The notes under the pieces: generated by a model | What the model saw: only the letters and a program-made list of their open reading frames with translations | Databases searched by the model: none | What the model was told of the DNA's origin: nothing | Part shown: positions 31,249 to 39,503 of the stretch, piece after piece | Layout of the letters: each line of letters begins with the position of its first letter | How positions within the stretch are numbered: position 1 is the stretch's first letter | Program-made: the position numbers and the translations under genes | Assembly: GCF_003228315.1 (NCBI RefSeq) | Contig: NZ_CP029693.1 | Span: forward strand, 2,860,001 to 2,924,000 | From: Pseudomonas putida | GTDB lineage: Bacteria; Pseudomonadota; Gammaproteobacteria; Pseudomonadales; Pseudomonadaceae | Direction of reading: 5' to 3' | DNA: 64,000 nucleotides

Positions 31249-31944
31249 TCATTGCTCCTGGCGTCTGAGTTGATCTTTGAGCGCCCGTATTTCCCGCTTC
31301 ACTTCCATACGACGCTTAAGGGCGGCGTTAATGCCTGACTCATCAAGCCCGCAGTAACGGTGCAACCAGTGGGCGAGCATTTCCTCATCCGGGTAGTACA
31401 AGTCCTTGTGGCCTTTGCTGCCTCGGGGGGTGTCATTCATATCGCCATCGAAGCGTCCGGCTGAAAACTCGTCAGAAGGTAAAGTCCCCCATTCGGCGGC
31501 GCAATCTTCGAAAACCCATGAGATCTCATTGATATGTTTTTGCGCACCACGATGGCCGCGTTTGTAAAAGGCGTACTCGCGGCAACCCTCCTGGAAACTT
31601 TCCATCATCTGCTCAGGATCAACCCAGCGCAGGATGTCATGGTCCCCGGCATGCTGGACTAGCCCCTCCAGCCAACGGTTGGCAAAACGTCGAATGAAAC
31701 CATCGATATCCGCTTTTTTCGCATCCGCGAAAATCATGCAGTAGCGGGTTTGCACATGGATGACGTACAGCACATGTTTGCGTTGCACCGTGGTGGCATA
31801 GACCAGCCATTGTTCGGTGAATTCACTCGCCTCATCGTCCTCGATAACGGGTGATGGCGGTTTCTCCACCGGGGTGATTTTCTTGCCCTTGTGCACACGG
31901 CTGAAGAAGTTACTGGCCGCTTCGCTGCAGTTGAAGATCAGCAT
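31249..31944 (-). CDS. DUF6933-like protein of unknown function
   Basis: 231-residue soluble protein starting MLIFNCSEAASNFFSR, a pattern I associate with the DUF6933 family. The domain covers about residues 1-150 (WLVYATTVQRKHVLYVIH; YCMIFADAKKADIDGFIRRF); the remaining part is charged and ends in a predicted coiled coil (LKRRMEVKREIRALKDQLRR). It is convergent with the frameshifted gene and 35 nt downstream of the 122-residue gene on the same strand. No function can be stated. Confidence 0.7.
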   Translation of the reverse strand: MLIFNCSEAASNFFSRVHKGKKITPVEKPPSPVIEDDEASEFTEQWLVYATTVQRKHVLYVIHVQTRYCMIFADAKKADIDGFIRRFANRWLEGLVQHAGDHDILRWVDPEQMMESFQEGCREYAFYKRGHRGAQKHINEISWVFEDCAAEWGTLPSDEFSAGRFDGDMNDTPRGSKGHKDLYYPDEEMLAHWLHRYCGLDESGINAALKRRMEVKREIRALKDQLRRQEQ

Positions 31945-31979
31945 CCTGTTTCTCTGGTAGAGGAAGGTAAGTCTGGTTG

Positions 31980-32348
31980 TCAGTCCTGCCGCACGATCTC
32001 ATCAACCCATACAAGCTCATAAGGTTGGCGAACAACGCCCGAGATGTAATCGCGGGCATCTTCGCTGAGCGTCGACAGCTCCGCCTCGGTCAACAAGTCA
32101 TGCATGACAAACAAAGCCAATCCTCTGAGTGCACTCGAGCGGGATTGGCTGTTCGCGTCGAATGCCCGGTACATGTCCTTGTTTCGGTCCTGGATCAGAC
32201 CGTAGAGCATTCCATAACGAGCGTGAGCGGACAGCGCGCCGTGCTGAGCGATCGCCTTGGCATCGGCCAGAACGCCCTGACAAAAACGATCGAGCGCAAT
32301 CCTTCTCAGTTCCTTGAATTTCTTCCAGTCACTTTCAGCGATCGACAT
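31980..32348 (-). CDS. Conserved hypothetical helical protein
   Basis: 122-residue predicted all-helical cytoplasmic protein (MSIAESDWKKFKELRRIALD; AHARYGMLYGLIQDRNKDMY; LALFVMHDLLTEAELSTLSE). The ATG at 32348 was chosen because CAGGAGAAAACC is well placed; longer upstream extension lacks support and would cross the regulatory region. Divergent from the HTH gene at 32575, with a LexA-type box between. Function unknown; the DUF6933-like gene downstream may be co-transcribed. Confidence 0.7.
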   Translation of the reverse strand: MSIAESDWKKFKELRRIALDRFCQGVLADAKAIAQHGALSAHARYGMLYGLIQDRNKDMYRAFDANSQSRSSALRGLALFVMHDLLTEAELSTLSEDARDYISGVVRQPYELVWVDEIVRQD

Positions 32349-32521
32349 GGTTTTCTCCTGCAAGCTTTCGGGTAGCGGAAAGCTTGATTGTTGCGAAAAA
32401 AACTTTCCCACCAACTCAAAAATCAGTTTTTTCTCGAGCAAAGAGAGGAACACCGTCTGTCCGGTTGGATGCGCTGGAACAGAAAAAACCAAAAAATGCA
32501 TTTGATCCGCGCTCAAAACAA

Positions 32522-32537
32522 CTGTACAAAAACACAG
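32522..32537. promoter_or_regulatory. Candidate LexA (SOS) box
   Basis: CTGTACAAAAACACAG, an exact CTGT-N8-ACAG match to the gamma-proteobacterial LexA box, followed by the AT-rich TATATTTT. It lies in the divergent intergenic region, 37 nt from the HTH gene start and about 175 nt from the gene at 32348. Confidence 0.6.
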
Positions 32538-32574
32538 TATATTTTGAACCAACACCCCGAGCCCGGAGAACACC

Positions 32575-32892
32575 ATGGCCTCTCAAGCGATGAAAATCAC
32601 CCTGGAGCGTATCGCCCTCTTCCAATTCACCCCCACCCACTGCGCACAGGCCCGAGCGATGCTGGGCTGGAGTGTGGAGGAGTTGTCCCGGGAGGCCGGG
32701 GTTTCGGTGGAGGCGATTGAGCGTTTTGAAGCCAAACGTGAGGTGCTGGATGTCACGCGATTGGCGTTGGCGTATCGGTTTGAATCGGAAGGGTTGGTGT
32801 TCTTCCCGGGGTTTGCGCCGGGGCGTGGGATGAATGTGAAGGGATCTACGCCGAATCCGGTGGGGCGGGCGGATTTTGCGATGGTGGAGTGA
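32575..32892 (+). CDS. Small XRE-type HTH regulator
   Basis: 105-residue DNA-binding protein. The HTH region (about 22-60) reads TPTHCAQARAMLGWSVEELS, AGVSVEAIERFE, typical of the XRE/Cro fold. The C-terminal part (about 70-105) is short and glycine-rich (FFPGFAPGRGMNVKG) and occurs in small Pseudomonas HTH proteins. CCGGAG precedes the ATG. Placement beneath a LexA-like box suggests damage induction, as inference. Target genes unknown. Confidence 0.75.
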   Translation: MASQAMKITLERIALFQFTPTHCAQARAMLGWSVEELSREAGVSVEAIERFEAKREVLDVTRLALAYRFESEGLVFFPGFAPGRGMNVKGSTPNPVGRADFAMVE

Positions 32893-32938
32893 AGCGGTTA
32901 ATCGATTGACGATTATTCCCATATAGGTATATTTTCGC

Positions 32939-33301
32939 ATGAGTACAAGGAAGTCACTCCTGTGGGTTGGAAGCAGCAAGAAAGACCTCAAGCAGATGCC
33001 CACAGATGTACAGGATGTTTTTGGTCACGCTCTCGATCTGGCACAAAGCGGCAAGAAACATTCAGATGCCAAGCCGCTAAGGGGCTTCGGAAGTGCTGGT
33101 GTCCTTGAGTTGATAGAGGACTTCAATACGAACACTTACCGCGCCGTTTACACAGTCAGTTTCGGTAGCGCCATTTATGTTCTGCACTGCTTTCAGAAAA
33201 AGTCGACTACAGGTATCAAGACCTCGCAGTGCGACATCGATCTGATCAGAAAGAGGCTACAAGCAGCGCAGGATCATGCGAAAGGAATGAGTAATGGTTG
33301 A
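32939..33301 (+). CDS. RelE/HigB-like toxin (phage-derived Gp49-like family)
   Basis: 120-residue protein of the Gp49-like/HigB family: LLWVGSSKKDLKQMPTDVQD, a DAKPLRGFGSAGVLELIEDF central strand, TYRAVYTVSFGSAIYVLHCF, and QKKSTTGIKTSQCDIDLI. This arrangement (basic N-terminus, Y-R-x-Y strand, LHxFxKK-T) is the usual mRNA-interferase fold. It is followed by an XRE antitoxin gene overlapping by 8 bases, the usual toxin-first order of this family. Ribosome site is modest. Activity is inferred from family. Confidence 0.85.
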   Translation: MSTRKSLLWVGSSKKDLKQMPTDVQDVFGHALDLAQSGKKHSDAKPLRGFGSAGVLELIEDFNTNTYRAVYTVSFGSAIYVLHCFQKKSTTGIKTSQCDIDLIRKRLQAAQDHAKGMSNG

Positions 33302-33614
33302 TATCGAAGAAAGCAGCGGCAACGTCTACCAAGACCTCGGAACCCCCAATGCCAGCGAAATGCGAGTCAAATCCCAGCTGGCGGCAAAGATTGGGGAAAT
33401 CATCAAGGCCCGTCATCTGACCCAGGTTCAGGCATCAGAAATTTTGGGGCTGTCACAACCCAAGCTGTCCGAGATGTTGCGTGGAAAGTTTCGAGGAATC
33501 AGTGAGGCCAAGATGATGGAGTGCCTTCTGTTGCTCGGGCGCGACGTGCAGATCGTCGTCAAATCGGCCCCCCGTTCACGCAAAGAGGGCCGTCTTGAGG
33601 TGGTCTTCAGTTGA
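33294..33614 (+). CDS. XRE-family antitoxin
   Basis: 106-residue antitoxin partner. HTH at about 40-75 (LTQVQASEILGLSQPKLSEM) plus a C-terminal strand region (GRDVQIVVKSAPRSR) usual in antitoxins paired with Gp49-like toxins. Overlaps the toxin gene by 8 bases, so translation is coupled. Expected to neutralise the toxin and autorepress the operon. Confidence 0.85.
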   Translation: MVDIEESSGNVYQDLGTPNASEMRVKSQLAAKIGEIIKARHLTQVQASEILGLSQPKLSEMLRGKFRGISEAKMMECLLLLGRDVQIVVKSAPRSRKEGRLEVVFS

Positions 33615-33641
33615 AGTGGTAAATCCCGGTTTGTCCTTTTC

Positions 33642-35150
33642 CTACGGTTTGAACCCTGGCGTGCGCCGCGCATTCGCTATCTGTTCATACCCGTACGCCA
33701 ACACTAGAAGCCTCGCTTCGCTCCAGCGAGGCCCGAAGAAAAAAATCGAGGTGGGGACGCCTTCATCGTCCATACCGGTCGGCACCATGATGCCGGGATA
33801 ACCTGCCAGCGGCACGATGTTCATGGCGGGTGATTCGACGTCCGACACGATCGCAGCCAATTCATACGTTACTAGTAGCCGATCGATGGCCGCGGCGTTT
33901 TCGCTTTGGATGTTTTGCCAGAGCTGATTGTAGGTTTGTTCGCCGAAGGCAATGGCACCGGCGGCCAGCAACGTGCCCTGGTTGTAACCATCGTTGGAAG
34001 CAGCATTCAGCGACAGCAGTTCATCCAGCGTCCGAGCAGTAAGACCTGTTCGAGTTGCCAAGTAAGTAGGCAAGTCACGCTTGATTCCCATTTGAAAAGC
34101 CTCCTCCACCCGCTCGGAAAGCGGGTCGATCAGGTCCACGGGGATCAAGGTTGCGCCAGCCGCCTGCATGCGTTCCAGAGCGTTGGAAAACTGGGGATCG
34201 CCCAGCAATGGCAATCCGCTGCGATCAAACTTGGCCGGGTAGCCGATGCGCTTGCCGACCAATGCTTCGGAGCGCAACAACGCGGTGTAATCCAGCCCCT
34301 TCAACTCACGGGGTTTTGGCACTGGATCGGCGGGATCGTCCCCCGTCATGACATTCAACAATAGCGCCGCCTCGCGAACCGTACGCGCCATCGGCCCGGG
34401 CGTATCCAGCTTGTGAGTCACCGGGATGATGCCGCTACGGCTTAACAACCCCACCGTGGGTTTGACACCCACTACGCCGTTCATGGAAGCCGGGCAGATG
34501 ATCGAGCCTGCGGTTTCCGTTCCAACACTCAGCGGTGCGAAGCCTGCAGCGACGGCGGCGGCTGAACCTGAGCTTGAGCCGCACGGATCGCCACTTAACA
34601 GATGCGGATTTTTGGTTTGTCCGCCGCGCCCGCTCCAGCCGCTGGGAATCTCCGGATCTCGAAAGTGAGCCCATTCACTGAGATTGGTTTTGCCGAGAAT
34701 CACTGCTCCAGCGACCCGCAGCCGCTGCACGATAAACGCATCCTTTGCGGCAGGTTGACCGACCATTGCCAGGGAGCCGGCAGTGGTCTGCATCTGATCG
34801 GAGGTGTCGATATTGTCCTTGAGCAACACTGGAACGCCATGCAACGGCCCACGAATGTAGCCGCCCTTTCGTTCCTGATCCATTGCCTGGGCCATGGCCA
34901 GTGCATCTGGGTTCAGCTCTATCACCGCATTGATCGCCGGTCCGTTTTTATCCAGCCTTTCGATCCGTTCCAGCAGGTGCTGCACCAGCGTGGCGGAGGT
35001 CAGTTCACCACGACCCATCCTCTGGTTGATTTCATCGACACTCAAATACTCAAGCCGTGTTTCCGGGGCCGCAGTCGCCGCACTCATAACCAACGACAGC
35101 AGGGCAATCCCGGTCAGCCGCTTCATGCAGCCGTTCAATTTCACATCCAT
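33642..35150 (-). CDS. Exported amidase-signature hydrolase
   Basis: 502-residue amidase signature enzyme with an N-terminal signal peptide (KRLTGIALLSLVMSAATAA). The Ser-cisSer-Lys triad is intact: lysine in VPVLLKDNID, the Gly-Ser-rich motif GSSSGSAAAVAAGF, and the nucleophile in VGTETAGSIICPA. Periplasmic or secreted location; substrate not predictable (amides, peptide amides or lactams). GAGG lies 9 bases before the ATG at 35150; an internal ATG eight codons later also leaves the signal peptide intact. Upstream is the metallo-hydrolase gene, separated by a bidirectional terminator. Confidence 0.88.
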   Translation of the reverse strand: MDVKLNGCMKRLTGIALLSLVMSAATAAPETRLEYLSVDEINQRMGRGELTSATLVQHLLERIERLDKNGPAINAVIELNPDALAMAQAMDQERKGGYIRGPLHGVPVLLKDNIDTSDQMQTTAGSLAMVGQPAAKDAFIVQRLRVAGAVILGKTNLSEWAHFRDPEIPSGWSGRGGQTKNPHLLSGDPCGSSSGSAAAVAAGFAPLSVGTETAGSIICPASMNGVVGVKPTVGLLSRSGIIPVTHKLDTPGPMARTVREAALLLNVMTGDDPADPVPKPRELKGLDYTALLRSEALVGKRIGYPAKFDRSGLPLLGDPQFSNALERMQAAGATLIPVDLIDPLSERVEEAFQMGIKRDLPTYLATRTGLTARTLDELLSLNAASNDGYNQGTLLAAGAIAFGEQTYNQLWQNIQSENAAAIDRLLVTYELAAIVSDVESPAMNIVPLAGYPGIMVPTGMDDEGVPTSIFFFGPRWSEARLLVLAYGYEQIANARRTPGFKP

Positions 35151-35167
35151 GTTTGCATCCTCGATAA

Positions 35168-35202
35168 CTGAAAACGGGTGACTGATGTCACCCGTTTTTC
35201 AG
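35168..35202. terminator. Bidirectional-looking terminator between metallo-hydrolase and amidase genes
   Basis: Stem AAAACGGGTGAC/GTCACCCGTTTT with loop TGAT, with A/T runs on both sides. Functional direction is minus, ending the 35282 transcript. Confidence 0.8.
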
Positions 35203-35281
35203 CCTACCGAAGCAGCGCAAATTGACCGTCATCCCCGCTCACGGCCTCTCGTATGAATGCTCACTCCGGCTTGTAGCCGCC

Positions 35282-36340
35282 TCAACCGACGCTCTTCTGA
35301 TCCTCAAACACAGGCTGTTCCACCGCCAACCACCACGCCTCGCCCCGACGCGGATACATCAAGTTGAAGGCTTCCCCCATTTGCGGCGTGGTGATCGACA
35401 CGCTTCGTTCCCAGGCCAGGGCCAGGATGCGATCGAAGGGTTCGTACCAGGCATGCATCGACAAATCGAAGGTGCCGTTGTGGATCGGCAACAACCAACG
35501 ACCCTTGAGGTCGAGGTGTGCTTGCAGGGTTTGTTCAGGCTGCATGTGCACGTGCGGCCATTCGACGTTGTAAGCGCCGGTTTCCATCAGGGTCAGGTCG
35601 AATGGGCCGTACTGTTCGCCGATGCGTTTGAAGCCATCGAAGTAGCCGCTGTCGCCGCTGAAGAAGATCCGCGTGTCACCGTCGATCATCACCCACGACG
35701 CCCACAGGGTGCTGTTTCCGTCGAACAGGCCGCGACCGGAAAAGTGTTGCGACGGCGTGGCGACAAAACGCAAACCATCGACTTCCGTGCCTTGCCACCA
35801 ATCCAGTTGCCGGACCTTGCTGGCGTCGATGCCCCATTTGATCAGGGTGTCGCCCACGCCCAACGGGGTGAGGAAGTACCGGGTCTTGTCGGCCAGTTGC
35901 AGCACCGCCTGATGGTCCAGGTGGTCGTAGTGATCGTGGGACAGGATCACCGCTTCAATCGGTGGCAATTGCTCCAGGCTGATGGGCGGCTGGTGGAAGC
36001 GCTTGGGACCGGCCCATTGCACGGGCGAGGCGCGCTCGGCGAACACCGGGTCGGTGATCCAGAATTTGTCGCGCAGTTTGAGCAGCACCGTGGAATGGCC
36101 AAGGCGATAGACGCTGTGGTTCGGTGCGGCGATCAGCGCCGCTTGCGTCAAAGGCTGCACCGGCACTGGTGCACTGGGGCGGGTGTCGCGGGGTTTGTTG
36201 AAGATCACGTTCCACAGGATGCGCAATGTTTTGCGAAAGCCTTCGCGCTTGACCGGTGCATGGTTGCGAAATTGCCCTTCTGTGTGACGGGAAGCTTCAG
36301 GTGTGGCAGCGATTTCCGCCGGGGACGTTGAATGGGCCAT
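35282..36340 (-). CDS. MBL-fold metallo-hydrolase (NAPE-PLD/RomA-like)
   Basis: 352-residue metallo-beta-lactamase-fold hydrolase. Metal motif LSHDHYDHLDH, then FSGDSGYFDGFKRIGEQYG and LPIHNGTFDLSMHAW provide the remaining ligands. The overall pattern resembles the NAPE-PLD/RomA group rather than beta-lactamases. Start at MAHSTSPAEIAATPE, with CTGGAG upstream; the frame runs 9 codons further. No signal peptide. Divergent from a TetR regulator, with a palindrome between them, so probably its target. Substrate unknown. Confidence 0.85.
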   Translation of the reverse strand: MAHSTSPAEIAATPEASRHTEGQFRNHAPVKREGFRKTLRILWNVIFNKPRDTRPSAPVPVQPLTQAALIAAPNHSVYRLGHSTVLLKLRDKFWITDPVFAERASPVQWAGPKRFHQPPISLEQLPPIEAVILSHDHYDHLDHQAVLQLADKTRYFLTPLGVGDTLIKWGIDASKVRQLDWWQGTEVDGLRFVATPSQHFSGRGLFDGNSTLWASWVMIDGDTRIFFSGDSGYFDGFKRIGEQYGPFDLTLMETGAYNVEWPHVHMQPEQTLQAHLDLKGRWLLPIHNGTFDLSMHAWYEPFDRILALAWERSVSITTPQMGEAFNLMYPRRGEAWWLAVEQPVFEDQKSVG

Positions 36341-36473
36341 GACTGAAAAACTCCAGAAAAACCGCACGCTTCACGGTTTCACTTTTGTGGATAGATGGCC
36401 AAGGCACGCACGCATCAGCCGAACTTTCTATTTCTGAATCTCTATCTTCTACTGCGCAGGATTAACAAAACAT

Positions 36474-36489
36474 TACACTGCACAGTGTA
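36474..36489. promoter_or_regulatory. Palindromic candidate TetR operator
   Basis: TACACTG-CA-CAGTGTA, seven-base half-sites separated by two bases, in the divergent region between the metallo-hydrolase and TetR genes. A further half-site GAGTGTAA lies near 36530-36537. Confidence 0.65.
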
Positions 36490-36567
36490 GTTTCAAGGTT
36501 GCATCAAAGCCGATGACAAGTAAACTACCGAGTGTAATTTTTCTCTCTACCCTGCCGAAGCGTATTT

Positions 36568-37179
36568 ATGACAGCTCCACAGCGCCTCACCGACCGTAAA
36601 CGCGAAGCGATCATCCAGGCCGCGATCGCCGAATTCCGTGCCAACGGTTTCGACATCACCAGCATGGACAGGATCGCCGCCACCGCCGGCGTGTCGAAGC
36701 GCACGGTGTACAACCATTTCCCCAGCAAGGAAGAGTTGTTCGCCGAGATCCTCAATCAATTATGGGCCCGGGTGACGGCCGAGCAGTCGACCCCTTATCG
36801 CCCCGATCTGCCCCTACGCGAGCAGCTACGCCCGTTGCTGCTGGCAAAACTGCAAATGCTCGACGATGAAAACTTCCTCAACCTGGCGCGGGTCGCCATT
36901 GCCGCGGCGATCCACTCCCCTGAACGCGCGCAGAGCATGGTGGCGCGCATGGGTGAACACGAGGAAGGCCTGACCGTATGGATTCGAGGCGCCCAGGCCG
37001 ATGGTCGACTCAAGCTGGTAGCCCCCGACTTCGCCGCCCAGCAAATCCACGGCCTGCTCAAATCCTTCGCCTTCTGGCCGCAGATTTCCATGGGCATGCC
37101 CGGGCTGTCGGACGAGGAGCGGGACAAGGTGGCGGACTCGGCGCTGGAGATGTTTCTGGCCTGCTATCAAGTGCAATAA
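36568..37179 (+). CDS. TetR/AcrR-family transcriptional regulator
   Basis: 203-residue repressor. N-terminal HTH (about 10-55): KREAIIQAAIAEFRANGFDI, TSMDRIAATAGVSKRTVYNH and FPSKEELFAEIL, a full TetR signature. The C-terminal ligand-binding domain is of the AcrR/TetR_C type. Divergent from the metallo-hydrolase; likely binds the TACACTG palindrome and represses both. Ligand unknown. Confidence 0.92.
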   Translation: MTAPQRLTDRKREAIIQAAIAEFRANGFDITSMDRIAATAGVSKRTVYNHFPSKEELFAEILNQLWARVTAEQSTPYRPDLPLREQLRPLLLAKLQMLDDENFLNLARVAIAAAIHSPERAQSMVARMGEHEEGLTVWIRGAQADGRLKLVAPDFAAQQIHGLLKSFAFWPQISMGMPGLSDEERDKVADSALEMFLACYQVQ

Positions 37180-37305
37180 ATGACACTGTTATCGTGATGA
37201 TCGGCCGCGCAATCGACTCCAACCCGAGCGCGGCCAATGTGTTTCAGGATGAAACTGACGCCGGACTATAGTGAACCTCAGTCCCGGCGACCTTCAGAGA
37301 TCATC

Positions 37306-37836
37306 ATGAATCACGAACCCAACGACAACGCCCCCGTCGATCATCACCTGCGTTTTCTTCATCCCCATGCCCACCTCGGCCCCACCTTCGGCACCGACAA
37401 ATTTGCCCTGCGCGCCGAAGCCTTCGCGCGGTTCTTCGGCACCCCGACCTTTCTCGGCGCGCAAACGGTAGTCGTGGCGGTGTGGGTGTGCCTGAACCTG
37501 TTCGGCGTCACCCATTTCGATGTCTACCCGTTCATCCTGCTCAACCTGGCGTTCAGCCTGCAATCGGCCTATGCCGCGCCGCTGATTCTGCTGGCCCAGA
37601 CCCGCCAGGCCGCGCGGGACAAGGCCCAGTCCGAAGCCGATGCGAAGCACCGCGAAGAGTTGGCGACCCTCAACAGTCAGCGTCAGGTGCAGGCGGCGCA
37701 GAACACCGCGCAGTTGTTGCAGCTGCTTGAGCAAAACACCCAGCTGACGCAAATGACCAAGGAACTGACCGAACGCATCGAAACCCTAACCTCGGAGATG
37801 CACCAGCATTTCGTGCGCAAGGAAGAAACCAAATAG
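37306..37836 (+). CDS. DUF1003 membrane protein
   Basis: 176-residue protein of the DUF1003 type. Two adjacent transmembrane segments (about 48-67, TVVVAVWVCLNLFGV, and 71-98, FILLNLAFSLQSAYAAPLIL) are joined by a short loop (FDVYPF), followed by a long Gln/Glu-rich coiled coil (about 110-170: REELATLNSQRQVQAAQNTA; LTERIETLTSEM). Start at MNHEPNDNAP rather than 23 codons upstream. Ends two bases before the LysR gene's stop on the opposite strand. Function unknown. Confidence 0.82.
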   Translation: MNHEPNDNAPVDHHLRFLHPHAHLGPTFGTDKFALRAEAFARFFGTPTFLGAQTVVVAVWVCLNLFGVTHFDVYPFILLNLAFSLQSAYAAPLILLAQTRQAARDKAQSEADAKHREELATLNSQRQVQAAQNTAQLLQLLEQNTQLTQMTKELTERIETLTSEMHQHFVRKEETK

Positions 37837-37838
37837 CT

Positions 37839-38717
37839 TCAGGGCAACTTCAGTGCCCGCCCCAGCTCGTCGAACAGCGTCACCACCGAGCGCAAGGCGC
37901 GGCAATCCGGGCGGGTCAGCAGCCACAATGCAGTGTCGTAACCGTCCAGTGGCTCGCTCAACGCACATAAATCCCCGCCCATCAGGAAATCCGGCAACGC
38001 CGCCACGCCCAGCCCCGCGCGCACCAGTTCAGTGACCGAAAGCATGCTGTTGCAGCGATAACCCGGCACCACACCCGGCAACGCTTGACGGCGCCAGGCC
38101 ACGGTCGGGTGATCGGGCAGGAAGTCATCCGGGGCGATCCAGGTCAATCCGGCGAGGTCTTCGGCATTCACCGATTGCAGATAACTCGCGCTGGCGCAGA
38201 CCCGGTAGGAAATGTCCGCCAGACGACGCCCCACCAGATGTTCCGGCGGGGTGCGAGTCAGGCGCAGGGCGATGTCGGCATCGCGGCGGCTGAGGTTGGC
38301 GAAATCGTTGGAGGTACACAGCTCGATGGTCAGCGCCGGATAGTTGGGCATGAACCGCGCCAGCGCCGGCAGCAGCAAACCCTGCAGGACCGAATCGGTA
38401 CAGGTCAGGCGCACGGTGCCGCTGATCACTTCGCCGCCCTGCTCCACGCCGATGCGCGCCGCTTCCAGTGCCTGTTCAGCCCGTTGCGCCTGCTCGGCCA
38501 GCGTTTGCGCCAGGGTCGTGGGTAAGTAACCGGCGCGGCTTTTTTCGAACAGCTGTTGGCCCAACGCGCCTTCCAGTCGACGCACGGCGCGAAACACCGT
38601 CGAGACGTCTACCTTCATCAGCTGCGAGGCCCGCGCCAGAGAGCCGCCGCGCACCAGCGCGAGGATCAGGGCGAGGTCGGGATAGTCCAGACGATAGTGC
38701 GCCGGTGCATTGATCAC
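37839..38717 (-). CDS. LysR-family regulator (GTG start)
   Basis: 292-residue LysR regulator. HTH at about 10-65 (YPDLALILALVRGGSLARAS; VDVSTVFRAVRRLEGALGQQ; LFEKSRAGYLPT) and a type 2 periplasmic-binding-like effector domain (GTVRLTCTDSVLQGLLLPAL onward). No ATG fits: the GTG at 38717 (VINAPAHYRLDYPDL) gives normal family length, and longer versions would run over the divergent amidotransferase gene. It probably controls that gene pair, whose promoter lies in the 78-nt gap. Confidence 0.85.
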   Translation of the reverse strand: MINAPAHYRLDYPDLALILALVRGGSLARASQLMKVDVSTVFRAVRRLEGALGQQLFEKSRAGYLPTTLAQTLAEQAQRAEQALEAARIGVEQGGEVISGTVRLTCTDSVLQGLLLPALARFMPNYPALTIELCTSNDFANLSRRDADIALRLTRTPPEHLVGRRLADISYRVCASASYLQSVNAEDLAGLTWIAPDDFLPDHPTVAWRRQALPGVVPGYRCNSMLSVTELVRAGLGVAALPDFLMGGDLCALSEPLDGYDTALWLLTRPDCRALRSVVTLFDELGRALKLP

Positions 38718-38795
38718 TTGGGGAAATGCCCATATTGAGTGCGTGAACGCCAATCTATAGTGGACGCCAGGAACCAACAAGCGCAGAGGCGAAAC

Positions 38796-39503
38796 ATGGA
38801 AAACCCTGTCATTCGCATCGCCCTGATCGGCGATCACGACCCGCAAGTCACCGCCCACCAGGCCATCCCCGTCGCCCTCGGCATGGCCGCCGAACACAGC
38901 GGCCGCAACGTGCAGGGACAATGGCTGGGCACCGATACCATTCGCGCCGACACCCCACTCGACGAATTCGATGGCTTCTGGTGCGTACCGGCCAGCCCCT
39001 ACCGCAGCATGGACGGCGCATTACAGGCGATCCGGTTTGCCCGCGAGCAGCAACGACCGTTCCTCGGCACCTGCGGTGGCTTCCAGCACGCCGCGCTCGA
39101 ATATGCGCGCAATGTGTTGGGTTGGGCGGATGCCGAGCACGGTGAAACATCACCCGACGCCGAGCGCGCCTTGATTACGCCGCTCACCTGCTCGCTGGTG
39201 GAAGCGGTCGACAGCATTCATTTGTTGGGTGGTTCTCTGATCGCCAAGGCGTATGAAACGTCCGAGATTCGTGAAGGCTATCGCTGCCGATATGGCGTGA
39301 ATCCGGCGTTCGAGCAGGCCCTGTTCCAATACGACCTGCAACCTGTGGGGCACGATTCAGACGAGGGGCTTCGGGCCATGGAACTCAAGGGGCATCCGTT
39401 CTTCGTCACCACCCTGTTTCAACCAGAACGTGCGGCCCTCAAAGGCATCCTGCCGCCGCTGGTTCGGGCGTTGGTCGACGCCTGTGTGGAGCGCCGCTCA
39501 TGA
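38796..39503 (+). CDS. Class I glutamine amidotransferase-like protein (CTP synthase C-terminal-related)
   Basis: 235-residue stand-alone class I amidotransferase-like domain. Nucleophile elbow FLGTCGGFQHAALEYARN with cysteine; the late region EGLRAMELKGHPFFVTTLFQPE provides the His-Pro-Phe and Gln-Pro-Glu motifs of the catalytic triad. It resembles the glutaminase half of CTP synthase but lacks the synthase domain. AGAGG precedes ATG 38796. Overlaps the downstream ABM gene by ATGA. Divergent from a LysR regulator. Substrate unknown. Confidence 0.85.
   Translation: MENPVIRIALIGDHDPQVTAHQAIPVALGMAAEHSGRNVQGQWLGTDTIRADTPLDEFDGFWCVPASPYRSMDGALQAIRFAREQQRPFLGTCGGFQHAALEYARNVLGWADAEHGETSPDAERALITPLTCSLVEAVDSIHLLGGSLIAKAYETSEIREGYRCRYGVNPAFEQALFQYDLQPVGHDSDEGLRAMELKGHPFFVTTLFQPERAALKGILPPLVRALVDACVERRS

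Noticed and set aside
36978..37271. Small plus-strand frame overlapping the TetR 3' end
   Set aside because: Lies in another frame of the TetR gene and has no own ribosome site or domain.
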